Shown here piece after piece: positions 43,401 through 53,900 of a stretch of 64,000 bases of DNA. The translations under genes were made by a program, and so were the position numbers. Origin of the DNA: Strigamia acuminata (Eukaryota; Arthropoda; Chilopoda; Geophilomorpha; Linotaeniidae); assembly GCA_949358305.1 (NCBI GenBank), contig OX442314.1:50104581-50168580 (forward strand), in the 5' to 3' direction. How positions within the stretch are numbered: position 1 is the first letter of the stretch; the number at the start of each line of letters is the position of its first letter. The notes beneath the pieces were generated by a model. That model was not told the DNA's origin. It ran no database searches and saw nothing but the letters and a program-made list of their open reading frames with translations.

Positions 43401-44550
43401 GAACTGGACCATCCCGTGCGACACAGAGTGGCAAGTGAAAATTTCGATTTTTAAACCTGACTGGAACCTCGATAACTCCCTCCATCTGTATCTGATCGCC
43501 TGTGTACGTGTACATGTTGCACGGGATGGTCTGCAATGGAAAATGAGAAAAATGTTTTAAATACAGATCCAAAGCAATAATTGAAGCACCTGCCCCGGTG
43601 TCCATCTCCATATCGAGATTGACACCATCGATACAAATAGTTATCATGACTGGCTTCACACGTGGCAAGTACACGGAATTCACTGCAGTTGCAGGACCAG
43701 AGCGGACTTGATAAAAGTCCATATCCTCGTTAAAACGAACAACATGAGTAGAATCCGATGCTGGAACACGAGAACGACACACCGGACGAATATGTCCAGT
43801 TTTACCACAGCCGTGGCACTTGGCGTCCCGAAAACGACACGAATCGCGCGAGTGGTTCGATTTCCCACAAGCCGAGCACCCCGACGCATTTCCTTTACTG
43901 GATGGTTGGTGTGGAGTTGGAAAAGCAACATTTTTCTTCGTGAAACGCTTCCCGCCTCGTCTGTTCGGCTCGTATCGCGGCTTTGACTCGTGGAGTTTAT
44001 GCACAGGAGTGGCGGCAGTATTCTGGGCAGCAATAGTCGAAAATTCCTTCGATGACACCTCAGCGGAAGCCGCAAAAGCAACGGCGTCGTCAAAAGTCAG
44101 ATCAGTTTTCAGGGTTAACGCATGTTGGACTTGCTCGTTTTGCAAGCCACATAAAAAGCGATTTCGCAGCTCGTCCGATTTATTTTCACCAAAGTCGCAA
44201 TTTTGAGCAAGATCTTGGAGAGCCAACGAATATTCGGTGACGGTCTCCCCTGCTTGGCGATCACGCCGGTGAAATCGGCGTATTTCGGCCAAAACGAGCG
44301 GCTTCGGGCGGGCGTTCTTCTGCATGAGCGCTACCAATTCGTCGTACTTGAATTCGGCCGGCTTCTTGGGTGCTGTAAGCGACACCAATAACTTCAACGT
44401 CGGCATGCCCACGTACGCGAGCAGCGTGTGAACCTGCTCCAAATCGTCAACAATCTTGTTGCAGGCGAAAATACTCGCCATACGCAAACAATAAAGTTCC
44501 CAATCGTCACTGGAATCGTATTCGCGGAGCGTGCCTTTCAACGTCGACAT
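40465..44550 (-). CDS. gag-pol: Gag-Pol polyprotein of element D (1361 residues, intact)
   Basis: A single frame from ATG at 44550 to the stop at 40465. Gag and Pol are fused without frameshift or stop. Residues about 1-190 form the capsid-like region. Two zinc knuckles (CSACGKSNHSRDSC and CHGCGKTGHIRPVC) lie near 230-265. The retropepsin active Asp is residue 317 (MDTGAGAS). The reverse transcriptase has FIDD at 614-617 as its catalytic box (Phe in place of the usual Tyr), and RNase H has LTVDASPVGVGAFL and TDHKPL. The integrase has its zinc domain (HSGHYG...CDVCQRS) and DDE residues in HLDFAGPF, HTDNGPQFTS and NGAVEGFVKTF. A Pro-rich tail ends the protein. The style is that of the Mag clade in arthropods. 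All catalytic positions are present. Confidence 0.95.
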   Translation of the reverse strand: MSTLKGTLREYDSSDDWELYCLRMASIFACNKIVDDLEQVHTLLAYVGMPTLKLLVSLTAPKKPAEFKYDELVALMQKNARPKPLVLAEIRRFHRRDRQAGETVTEYSLALQDLAQNCDFGENKSDELRNRFLCGLQNEQVQHALTLKTDLTFDDAVAFAASAEVSSKEFSTIAAQNTAATPVHKLHESKPRYEPNRRGGKRFTKKNVAFPTPHQPSSKGNASGCSACGKSNHSRDSCRFRDAKCHGCGKTGHIRPVCRSRVPASDSTHVVRFNEDMDFYQVRSGPATAVNSVYLPRVKPVMITICIDGVNLDMEMDTGAGASIIALDLYLKHFSHFPLQTIPCNMYTYTGDQIQMEGVIEVPVRFKNRNFHLPLCVARDGPVPLLGRGWLCMFGLLSKTAEAVGAKIYKADSVVPEPEVLDSTSAKALETLLLKHEHTFRDKIGCFNKSTVHIDVDPTVQPIFLKAYPVPIAVKPLVEAELARLQALGIISPVASSRWATPVMHVKKSDGTIKLAGCYNRTINKAIFPNSYPLPLFADVTAKLSGGETYSVLDMNSAFNQLELNEESKMSCTINTHLGLFRVNRLFYGISSAPALFQQTMDQLTAKVNSAQPFIDDSAVTGVTNSVHLQNLDVLLSTFGGAGLTLNRRKCRFMQRSIQFLGLNISKHGISPIDSKLAPLRDATRPSDVTSLKSFLGLINYYGRFVANLSTLLEPLYRLTRDDVEWKWTEEHESTWKKVKVAVSTESALVHFDQSKKLFLTVDASPVGVGAFLSHLDPDGTHRPIAFASSLLSAAQKNYAQIEREGFAIIYGIRKFHHYLFGRRFFLRTDHKPLVSIFGEKKGCNQIVAARLHRWAVFLSAYDFIIEHVPAVDNAIADGLSRNPQPSVDSKEDLEVGINKIYSAFISDFPMTATSLKAAYAADEVLQAVLRHVRTGWESRTPDTAEFYKHRDSFSTFDEYLFLSDRLVIPTAVRRSVLVELHSGHYGIVRTKSLARATVWWPGIDADIERTVRNCDVCQRSLPDPPKSNTVSWPVSDQVWGRVHLDFAGPFHNSMFLLAVDAKTKWCEVRKMSTTTAAATIEVIKSWFENHGLPLHFHTDNGPQFTSQEFRQFLAINGIRHTLSPPYHPATNGAVEGFVKTFKTQVDKFLTLNFSLPNAVSRFIASYRSTPHATTKVSPAVAFLQREMRTRLHLLNPRLLPDVDQIDIPRRFEVGDLVFARDYRGTPKWIPGIVKKKTSSSTYDIEVAFDVTWNRHIDQLRRRADPSLLPQNGGKDCGSSLLPFAITSQPTTPPVPVPDPVLAVPQAVVPQNVAPTHAPPLPVRAPSPPAVAGPSAPVPSALSPRPVRNRKQTDFYGFPPN

Positions 44551-44753
44551 CTTGATGGCAAGGAGACGGAATATAACACGAAAAACACGAAAATTCGAAG
44601 CACAGAACGACTAGGCCTACTTCGGGGACGGCGTGGTCAGCGACGGTCAAAAACGGCCAAAAAGTTCATCAAACGATCAAAAAACTCACAAAAAGTAGAT
44701 ACGAAGCTGCATCTGGTTGTGGGTCGTCGATTGCGATCCTCCTCGTCGCCAAT
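44551..44753 (-). other. 5' leader and primer binding site of element D
   Basis: Non-coding leader upstream of the gag ATG. TGGCGACGAGGAGGATCG lies within two bases of the LTR end on the minus strand and is shared with element C (first 12 bases), as expected for a primer site. The tRNA is not identified. Confidence 0.55.
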
Positions 44754-44920
44754 TATTGTGTTCTTATGATTTGATGAATGATGGTCAAGAAAGACAACGT
44801 GTCGGCCATAGTAAAATTAACAGAGTGTTTATTCAAATTTTAACAGATAGGTAGCGCTGCTCTTAAAAGCGCCGAGACTTTGCGATTGGTCAAGATTGAC
44901 CTATGGAGTTGGACACTCCA
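44754..44920 (-). repeat. 5' LTR of element D (167 bp)
   Basis: Pairs with 40152-40318. The one difference seen is within the CTCF-like word, here ATAGGTAGCGCTG (44847-44859). Confidence 0.93.
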
Positions 44921-44925
44921 TAAAC

Positions 44926-45377
44926 AATCAAACAAATTAAAACAAAACTGAACTACTTTTCCTGGTGGTAGCACCCAGTGAGTAATAAGGGTCAGCGAAT
45001 GGATAATAGGCCCAACTTATAGTGAACCAGAGTATAGCAACATAATTCTGGTCTACAAAAGTCTTATTCGTAGGAACAACTGCTTCCTTTCCACTACTCC
45101 GGCCCACAAGGATTTTGTGTTTGTCATAGTCAAGACCACACTTCGCAAACATCATAAATGGATCACCCAATAGTTATTGATAGTTAAATCCTCTAATGAT
45201 TAGACTTCAATTCTGTTAGTTAACAAAGGGTAATTGATAAAATTAAAGAAAATACTTACGTAATAAATCCGTCCTGAGCACTGGATGCACGTCGCCGTTA
45301 GAAATTGCCTACTATCAATATCTTCAAAGTCTACAGGGAGGTTATCATGAATGTACACGCTACACACGTTGCATCTA
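44926..45377. repeat. Dispersed repeat R2, second copy
   Basis: Aligns with 36836-37195 and is broken at GTTGCATCTA by a Tc1-like end. The copy at 37.19 kb continues GTTGCATCTAATAAAG and so gives the uninterrupted sequence at a TA. Confidence 0.7.
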
Positions 45378-45930
45378 CAACCCCTGGCAAATAGTATAGA
45401 ATACTTTTTTCCCAGGACTCATCTTGTCACTTTGACTGGCCATAACTCAGTAAAAAAAAGGTAATGGCAATAAACTGTTAAAAAATTGGAAAAATACATT
45501 TTATTTATCAGGGAAAAATACAAAAAAGAAAATCAAGTGTTGGAAAAAAATATCAGATAGCTGCTTAGCTTGGATTAGATTTTATGCAAAGCTGATTAAA
45601 GTTATTGTTTTAAATAAGCAAGACATCACCGGTTTGTTACATTTGACATGCTATGACAAGCTGTCATGGCACCTGCACATGAATTATCAAATGATTACAA
45701 AAACAGGATAATCCACCTTTTAAAAGATGCCAAAACACAAACGGAAGTGTCTAAAATAATGGGCTTCAGCCAGAGCACTGTTTCAACACTATTGTCGAAG
45801 TTTAAAGCAACTGGAAATGAGAAGAATGTGAAGAATGTGAAGAATGTCAAAAAATTTTCTAATTCCAAATTTCATTTGTCAGCTATGTCTTTATTCTTCA
45901 ATAAATATACATACAGGCTGGTTTAGCGTG
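45378..45930 (+). mobile_element. Truncated Tc1/mariner-like transposon
   Basis: It begins CAACCCCTGGCAAATAGTAT after TA, close to the TIR widely seen in Tc1-like elements (ACAACCCCTGGCAAAAA). A transposase N-terminus follows at 45666. The element stops without a recognisable right TIR near 45930, so it is a 5' fragment. Confidence 0.65.
45666..45926 (+). pseudogene. Tc1-like transposase fragment (N-terminal helix-turn-helix only)
   Basis: ATG at 45666 starts MAPAHELSNDYKNRIIHLL, then TQTEVSKIMGFSQSTVSTLLSKF. This is the first helix-turn-helix (paired-like) DNA-binding domain of Tc1/mariner transposases, where the second helix reads the inverted repeat. After about 55 residues a small GAAGAATGT tandem run appears and the family sequence is lost. 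The second helix-turn-helix and the DDE catalytic domain are absent, so it cannot transpose. It could at most be a DNA-binding remnant. Confidence 0.65.
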
Positions 45931-45959
45931 TGCCAAACGAGAATAATTAAAAAAACAAA

Positions 45960-46775
45960 TATTTCTAAGTAGCAATAATAATTTTATTAAAATAACATTG
46001 AGATTACCACAAACTAGACAGTTTACGGACCTTGGTGGCCTCACAACAAGATGTAACAGCCTGGCAGGGCCGGATTATGGCCTAGACCAGGGGTCGGCAA
46101 CCTGCGGCTCGCAAACCGCATGCGGCTCTTTCGATGTCAGAGAACAGTGAGAATAGGTGGAGTGGAGAGTAGACGGACAGCTGACAGCCGTGTTAGTTGT
46201 TTTTTAATTGTAACTTTTGGGTCGAGGCGACGATCCGCTAAGTGAGTTCGAAACGTGATTCTGATATGCTCCTTTAAGCCGAAGTGTTAAAATGTCTATA
46301 TTTCGCATTATTTATACGTGTTGCTGACCTTCGGCCTAGACAAAAAAGACAAATTTCTTGGCCCTGCTTTTTTGAGGGGCCCGCCGTTGACGGGTCTCAT
46401 ATTCTCGCTGTACTCGCGGTCACTTTCCGTACTGTATCGACCAGAGCTGCGGTTCTCCCTGACTACCTTGAAGACAATGATGGGTCATTGGAACCCGTAA
46501 TCCCAAAAACAAACAACTAAATAAAAAAATAACAAAGGTAAACATTGGAAAAGATAAAAAATTATCAAAAATGGGAATTAAAACAATAAAACCATTTGAA
46601 AATTGCCGGACAAAACACATTGACATTAAATACCATGGACATGTTCCTCGTTCAGCCCTTTCCTCGGGGCATCCGGAATATACATGGACGTGAGGTGGTT
46701 TTCCAGGCCACTGAAGGCAAACCGCCTTTACACCATGCACGGTATAAAGGCTGTGGTTGTCAATGGTGAATCTGT
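45960..46775. repeat. Dispersed repeat R1, second copy, split by a hAT-like element
   Basis: The copy matches 30541-30842 and 31567-31781 and continues into the sequence found at 36622 (GTCAATGGTGAAT). Here both halves are contiguous except for the small transposon at 46088-46333, and the position of element C is empty. Confidence 0.75.
46088..46333. mobile_element. Small non-autonomous hAT-like transposon, 246 bp
   Basis: Left end CAGGGGTCGGCAACCTGCGG is a widespread hAT terminus. The right end GTTGCTGACCTTCG is its diverged inverted copy. An 8 bp duplication GCCTAGAC flanks it (46080-46087 and 46334-46341), as hAT transposases make. The other R1 copy (30672-30679) has a single GCCTAGAC, confirming the insertion. 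Confidence 0.85.
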
Positions 46776-46800
46776 TTATTTTTTTGTGGCAATGGATAGG

Positions 46801-46920
46801 ATAGGAACGGCCCACTGTGCTGATCACCTGTTTTCCATTGGAAGACAGCAGTTAAGCAGCATTGGATCTAGTCAGTACTTGGATGGGTGACCTGCTGGGA
46901 ATCAACCTTGTCTGATTAAG
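46801..46920 (+). ncRNA. 5S rRNA-like sequence (diverged 5S gene or 5S-derived SINE head)
   Basis: The 3' half matches the internal promoter of 5S rRNA genes: GTTAAGCAGC (box A region), then CAGTACTTGGATGGGTGACC and TGCTGGGAAT (box C). The 5' half is only loosely 5S-like (GATCACCTGTTTTCCATTGG). A run of T is not found directly after it. It could be a pseudogene or the pol III head of a SINE3-type element. It is cut by LTR E 9 bases downstream. Confidence 0.6.
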
Positions 46921-46928
46921 GCAGTGTT

Positions 46929-47103
46929 TATTGTGTTTTTGGAACTTCTCGTGAAAGTAGAGCATAGACGAAAGTACTTGACAGCCATCTTGGTTAGCTT
47001 GTAGGCATAAGAGCGAATTTATTCAGATAGGGGGCGCTGAAGTAGCGGTCAGCTTCATGAAAAATAACCATTGCAACAAGTTGAAATTTAGGGAAAACAC
47101 CCA
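46929..47103 (-). repeat. LTR of element E, a third relative of C and D
   Basis: Shares ends (TATTGTGTT...ACACCCA on plus), the motif ATAGGGGGCGCTG (47027-47039) and the adjacent internal CCCTTTAATTG...AACAATTG layout with C and D. It would be the 3' LTR of a minus-strand element. The matching 5' LTR is not in the window. Confidence 0.65.
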
Positions 47104-49050
47104 ATGTCCCTTTAATTGCTGGAAACAATTGAAAGGAAAAGGAGTAATTGCGAAGCGACTACAAAAATCTGACGTTAAGACACATAAAAACAAACAACAA
47201 TGAAATACATTGGGCCATTACAAACAAGGTTAAACAATAAAAGACGTAAAAGGAATTGAACAACATAGATTGAATTTAAGAGCAATATTACGGAAAGCCA
47301 TAGAACTGTGTTTGTTTCGGTTTGGTGTGCTGAGAGAGAGACGTTATTGGGAGAGCAGAAAGTGAGGACGTGTGCTGCCACAGTCCTAACTCCAGCAGAG
47401 ACAACTGCTGACTCTGCTCCTCTCACCATTCACCACTGTGAAGCTCATTAACAGGAAGATGTGCCTGTTACAGCCTCCATGAGCGGCTACATGGGTCGTA
47501 CGGGGTAAGTACGACAGAATGTTCGTCCGATGTAACCGACTTAGGTTCTGTGTGTGACGGGATGGTTGCCGGTGCAGAGTGCCTAACAGCACTACCACAC
47601 GGTGAGATAGATGACCCCACACCTAGACAACGAAGTAAAGGCCAAAACCCAACAATCTGGAGTCCTTGACTGGTTATTACACGAGTATGTGTCCCTCCCA
47701 TTGTAGTAAATCCCCATACTGCAGTGGGTAAGACCATATCCAGTCACAGAGTAATGACTGGGGGAATTGGTTGTTGAGCGACCTGCGGAACTGGAGATGG
47801 GGCTGGGCGAACCGGAACTGCAGGCGGGACGACTGGAACTGCTGGCAAAGCTACCGGAGCTTCTGGCAGAGCGACTGGTGGCGCGACATCAGGTAAGTTG
47901 GGCGTAAAATCCAACTTACTTTCTGAAACAAAATTTTGAAAAATGACATCAATACTAATGTGTTTGTGAAACTGTCGAATCCAACTGCAGACATGCAGTT
48001 TTCATATTGTGTTCCTATTGAGGCCTAAAGGCCACGAAATAAGGTAAACGTCCGAACTCCAAGAATTTCGTAGGTCGATTAATTTATTTGTGCCTAGCAA
48101 CACACCGATGATATCAAATACCCTGTTAAGAAATATAAAGAAAAATGGTGACTGTCGATACATAACATTCCTTCCGCCTTATTATGTCTTGTCGGGCGCT
48201 GATACAAAAAGTCCCCCAAACGTGGGCGACGATCCCTCTGTGGTCGCCCTGTTGCTGATGAAGGTGGTGGAGGCTCGGAACGGATTTGCTTGGTGAAGCC
48301 ACCAACTCCAATCTATGAACGCGGTCTTGCGGATCGAATGGTGAAGGCCTGGGCGTGACCACAGGTTTAGCGAGATGAACGAAGGGCGGACCACCAGACG
48401 AACTAGGATGTACCTGCATCTCTTGCGGAGCTTGTGGTGATTGTGGCAATGGAGATGAGGGTGAAGATGAATCACTAGATTAAATATTGGACGCATCCCT
48501 GGAGCAGGGGGCGCTCTAGGTGGGGGCGATTGCAAAATAGCAACTGGAGTTAGAGGGGGTTGCAAAAGGGGCGCTGGCAAAGCTTACAGCTGAGGAGTAG
48601 CGACGAGTGGGAAGGGCTCAGGTGCAAGAGGCGCCGCAGGAGGTACTCGTGCAAATTGGGTGGCGACAGCTCGTGACAACCGTAAATGGTTAGTATTTGG
48701 AGAATTTGCTATTTTAACACTAATGCTTTGATTTTTACCGTTAGATTGCGGCCCAAGTGCTTGAGGATTTGAGCGCACTTTCCGCCCTGTATCTGCGTAA
48801 ATGATTGAGGTGTCATATTACAATGGCACCAGCTGACGTCCTGAGCTCGTAAAAAACTTGACCTCTCCATGCAACAACCTCAACAACCACTTTGGGGTGT
48901 TATTTGAAAACGAATGATACCAAACTTGAACGTGCAAAGGAATAGCAGGGCAGGCCATGGGATCGTCACTTGACCAGTCCCACGACGATGCCATGCCACA
49001 AGTCCAATAATGCACAGTCTGATGCCACAAGCAGTGTTGTGTGCATTACT
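47104..49050 (-). pseudogene. Decayed gypsy Pol tail(s) downstream of LTR E
   Basis: Minus-strand fragments remain: a Pro/Val/Ala-rich tail at 47755-47905 like the C-terminus of C and D Pol; another Pro-rich tail at 48182-48780; and at about 48700-48930 VWYHSFSNNTPKWL, TSSGRQLV, DTSIIYADTGRKVR and RSNPQALGP. The last series is the integrase C-terminal (GPY/F-like) region of a gypsy element with a stop in it. The frames are broken by several stops. At least two different gypsy families seem represented. Confidence 0.5.
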
Positions 49051-50950
49051 GGAATTTGGTAACTAGTTACTGAGGTGTCTTTCTGTGTTTCGGTAGTTGT
49101 ATTTTGTAGTGTAGTTGTACTGTATATAGAAAATGGAGAGAGGTTTTTAGGTCATGCTTGCAGCTCGAGCTTTTCTACCTAATTGGTTTTATTACCTAGT
49201 TTCTACAAAGAGAGGCCGCACAAGATGGGTGGCAGCACCAGATGACGTAAACACAAACACACGCATAAAAGTTGGGGGTGAAGAACACGCCAGTCATCGT
49301 CTTCGTAATCGAAATCGTAATTGTGATAAGTTTGTCACATCTGGCAAATTAATTTTTACCTCCATTTTACTGTAATGATGACTGAAGTATAAAGTAAAAA
49401 TGTGTTCTTTTTATAATAGTGTGTATTTTTCACCAGAATTTATTTTTTATAAAAATTTTTACTTTTTTGCTCTGGCGATCCATTCCTTCGATCTTTTTGA
49501 GGTGGGATGGGACGGACAAAGCCAATGTCTTTGTATCTTGGCAAGCTGTCTTTGTTGGCGATTAATTGAATTTAATAATTCATACTTGTATCAAATATCA
49601 CTCTGTAATTATTGGAAATACCGGTACATGAATTGACATCGGTAATTATGTTCTACTATGCTTTGAAGGCAAAGTTAATAACTATTTGCAGCAAACTAAT
49701 TATACGGTGCGACTAGCGATACAAGTTTTTCAATTTCAAGTTAGTAGAAAAATCTTTTTTGTCTAGCGTATGTCAAGCAGACAGGAAGCAAGTGCAGTGC
49801 AGCCAAAGCAATTTCATTATTCAGGTAGAAAGTAGAAAGTTTTCATATTAAATTACCAGTTGAGCAAAAAGTTCCTAATCTGGAGGTAGGACAGACTCTC
49901 TAGACATGGCGCCTGGTCTTCAAGCACACTCTGTCTAGATCAGGTGCTCGGTCTTATATTTCAGAAATAAAACAAGGGTTTACCGTTTAAAGGTAAGTAC
50001 ATAGCCTTTCAAACATTCGCCAACCTGATTTTTCAGGCTGTCACGCTGTAAACGGAATATACGAGCATGTTTTTTCGCTCGTGGAAGTTGTTTCTCTAGG
50101 TACAAACAATCTAAATTGTAAAATCTAAGTTGTAATTAGAAATGGCCAGCTCTTTTTAAAAATACTGCAGTTTGATTGTAGAAATTAAATACATTATTTT
50201 CATATAAATAAATAATACGGAGTAATAAATTACCCAAATTCTTTTAGTATTTATTATCTGTCTGTGCATCCGGTAGCCACCTCTGCTATATGACCGATTG
50301 ACCGATTGACCGGCCACGAATCGATCACATTACTGCAATGCTTTCTGGGTACTGTGATATTTGACTAAAATTAAAATTCTATTTATTAAAGAAATAAATA
50401 GATTTTTTTATATTTTACATTTTTTAATTACCTCTTAAATTAATAATTTATGAAATTGATAAAAAATAAAAAATAAAAAAAATTGATAAAAAAAATGAAT
50501 TATTTAATAAATAGAATTTTAGTCGAATATCATCACCACCGTGTTGCAGTGTCACTCATTTGCTCAACGCGCATGCTCAAGGGGCAACATTTGACGGAAG
50601 GTAAAAAGCCATTACGAACTCAGGAAAATGAGTCGATGCCCATTTTATACGAGGAGTTATTATTGGTTATTAGGATATAGGATCACATGACAAATGGTCT
50701 GCCATGCAGCCATCACATTGGGAAATGCACTGTGAGACAACAATAAAGCTATAATAACAACTACTGTAAACTTGTGCCTCTTGTGTATTTTGTGGTTAAT
50801 TTCATCGTGTGTGTTGTGTCCAGCGTCTCGTGCCCTCCCCCCCCCCCCTGACCACGTGCCGTCGTCGGAACACTCACAACATAACATAAGATGTGTCCAA
50901 TATAGTGATTTTAATACTTGTCCATATTTTTCTTTCTATTTGGAATTAGC
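49051..50950. other. Intergenic DNA upstream of the channel gene
   Basis: No supported gene. It includes short AT-rich runs, a tandem GACCGATT triplication at about 50295, and a C10 homopolymer near 50840. The ORF at 50483-50680 has no domain. Confidence 0.4.
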
Positions 50951-53900
50951 ATGCTTTTTCGAATGAAGATCAAAGAAGTTAGAAGAATCACTAAAAGCTA
51001 TGTCCAAATGAAACTAGGAGAATCGGCTTTTTCATCAATCGAAACTGCAATGAACAAAAAGCTTTTATTAGTATATCGAATTCTTCGTTTATCTATAGGC
51101 GTAGTTACACTCTCTCTATGTACATTGCAATGTTGGAATCAAATTATTTATTACACACAAAAGCCTATTAAGGTTAATGCTGATATTATTGATGAACCTA
51201 CCGGCGACTATCCAGCCATACATCTTTCTGCGAGTCTAACCGAAGAAAGCGCTAAGTACGATAAAGGAATGCGTGAGAAGAAAGTAAAAGGTAAGAAAAA
51301 AATGGATAAATTTGAGTTAAACTTTTATGATCATTATAAAAAAATTTAGAATGCGTACATGGTCTACGATTTTACTTGGACAATCACACAGACCTTTATG
51401 AAATCATGCAAAGAAAAAATGTTACCAAGATGATTCAAAAGATTACTTATTCTAGAGTAAGTAAAAAATGTTAAGAAAAAATTGAGTAATATTAGTTTTA
51501 AGTTTACAATTTGGCCTTTTTCATATTTCGTAATTTTTCATATTTTTATTTGCTTTATAGGGATCCAAAGTGTATTACAACAAATTTAATACATCAGAAA
51601 TGTATTCCCTTTTGTCCATTTTTACAAGAATAGAAAATGGTTTGTTAAATTTTCTACTCACTTGTCAGCAGATGCTTGTTTGTTCTTGTTTGTTCTTAGC
51701 AAAATATTAAGACATTATTATTCTTATTTTTGATAAATTATTCAGCCGGTGAAATTCAACTTGGTCCAGAAAGCAGAACAAAAATTCAGATTCAAACCAA
51801 GATGCCTTACCAGGGTTTTGCTGTTATTATGGTACGTAAATGTACAATGTAGTTTTTTATGTACAGCAGAAAATAGCACACACGACTCTGATTGGTCGGC
51901 GCCAATATGTGGTAGCAGAGGATGGTTGCAAAGTGTACTTTTTAAAACAACAGTTTTGATTGTCTTGATTTTTTTTTTGAATGATTTTTCAAAGTTAAAG
52001 ATAACTATAATCGAACCAATCCAATCTTTGTTGTGTTTTTCAGGTGGTTCTAACAGCAAAATCTGAAAGATTTGTTCCTTTGGTGTATCCACCTCATCAC
52101 GGGGCAGAACTTTTTCTATCGAATGTGGTTGCATTTACATATAAAAGGGTAAGAAATTGTTTGGTTCAGTTTCAGATACTACAGTTCTCGATTTCAGACT
52201 GTAAATCTTCTGTGGATTTGTGCAATCTTGTCTAAAGTCCTGTTGTTTTTCTAGTACAAATTTATGAACCGAACAATAGCTCCATGCGTTCACGGAAAAG
52301 AAATGGAAATTTGTCACGATCGCTGTTATATGGATAAAGTTTTAGAGAGAAATTTTACGTGCCAGTAAGTGTTTCCGTAATCAATTCATTAAAGCAGGGT
52401 GGTGTTTAATTTGGTAAACAAAAATGTAATTTACAATATATTTTTAATTTGGCAATAATTGCAAATTGTATTTTAATTTCTTCCAGATTACCTTTCTTGC
52501 CTCAAGAACAGAAGAGTCATTGCATTGCAAACAGTCTGACGTGTGATATCTTTAAAGAACTCAATCTTATCACAAAACCGATAGTTCCCCATTCCGATTG
52601 CAATTGTCCAACAGAATGTGAAAAAATTACGATCAATTCGCATATTTTTTTCAGCGACACTAAAGATAAGTCTTTAGAAATATACTTGTTTAGCAATTGG
52701 ATTCGTAGTGTAACGGAATACTTTTACTATGATATTATCTCTCTAATATGTGACATTGGAGGCTGTCTGTCGTTTTACGCAGGAGTATCATGTCTGTCAA
52801 TTGCAGACATAATTATTTCCAATATTCGCCAAGAAAAAAGACGGCTTCAACACTATTTCAAAAAGAAGAGCCAATTTGAAGTCGATGTGATTTCTAAGGC
52901 TCAGAAATTACTGAATGACCAACTGAAAATGCAAATTAACACACAACTTAATTTTATTATCAATGTGAAGAACATATTTGTTCTAACAATATGCAGTCTT
53001 TGTTCTTATTTAATTTACAAAGAAATTATGGTATTCCTGGCGTATTCCACATATCACACGATTGAACTTCGGCTAGAAGAAAATATTGAAATTCCTTCTC
53101 GTTTTGTGTGCACCGAACCAAGTGCAATATACGTTGAAAAAGAAAAGATGAAAGCGAGGAAACAACTGAATAATACTTGTGTGGAAGATGTTGACATTTT
53201 GGAATTACTCGATGAACCATCACGATTTGCAGGCAACGCTCATCTGTTATGGGAAGAGTCTGGTGACATGAATGATTATGAAACTCCAGAAGTAAAAATA
53301 ACTAGTTTTTTAAAAATATATATTGCTGTCATAATGTAACTCGAGAGCGATTCCATTGTTCTGGAAGTTGATTATACAGGGTGGAAAAAAGTCTGTTTCC
53401 CTCAAATATTTCCTGAGCAATTGCATCTAGGCCAACTTTGATGAAGCGATCATATAGGAAGTTGGGTGAGAGCAATCCAATGATGTCATCAAATTTGACC
53501 TTGAAGGTCATTTTTAAGGTCATTCACTTGCTAACTTCTAAACCAATCAGGTTAGAGAAAATATTTCAATTACAAAGTTGTAGAGCACCATCAAATTAGT
53601 ACTATACAACTTATCTTAGTTACCTAAAGTTAACTTTTTTTTTAAAAAAATGAGGAAAACAAATCAGCAAATTGAAATTTTTTCTTCTTATGAAAATTTA
53701 GACATAAAATAACAGTGGTTTTTCTTGTTTATTTGCATTCTTATGCAACTTTGAAATTCAGTACTTTTGCAGTAGAAATTTAATTTTTGCCACAATGGCT
53801 GGCTTTATTTCAGCTGATCTATTTTCATTTTAAAACGAAAACATTTAACTTAAGATGACTAAAAGAAGTTGGATAGTACTAATTTGATGGTGCTCTACAA

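Larger units (their letters stand above)
40152..44920 (-). mobile_element. Element D: complete, apparently intact Ty3/gypsy (Mag-like) retrotransposon
   Basis: LTRs of 167 bp (40152-40318 and 44754-44920) differ at one site by eye. They are bordered by TAAAC duplications (40147-40151 and 44921-44925). It encodes one uninterrupted Gag-Pol frame, with a polypurine tract (minus-strand AAAGGGGATGT) next to the 3' LTR and a TGGCGACGAGG primer-site candidate next to the 5' LTR. It is the best candidate in the window for a source element, able in principle to act on its relative C. Confidence 0.95.

Noticed and set aside
47175-47737. Three overlapping minus-strand ORFs of 78-89 codons
   Set aside because: Located in decayed retroelement DNA, mutually overlapping, no domain.
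49154-49375. 73-codon plus-strand ORF
   Set aside because: No domain and no splice or promoter context; low-complexity Arg/Asn stretch.
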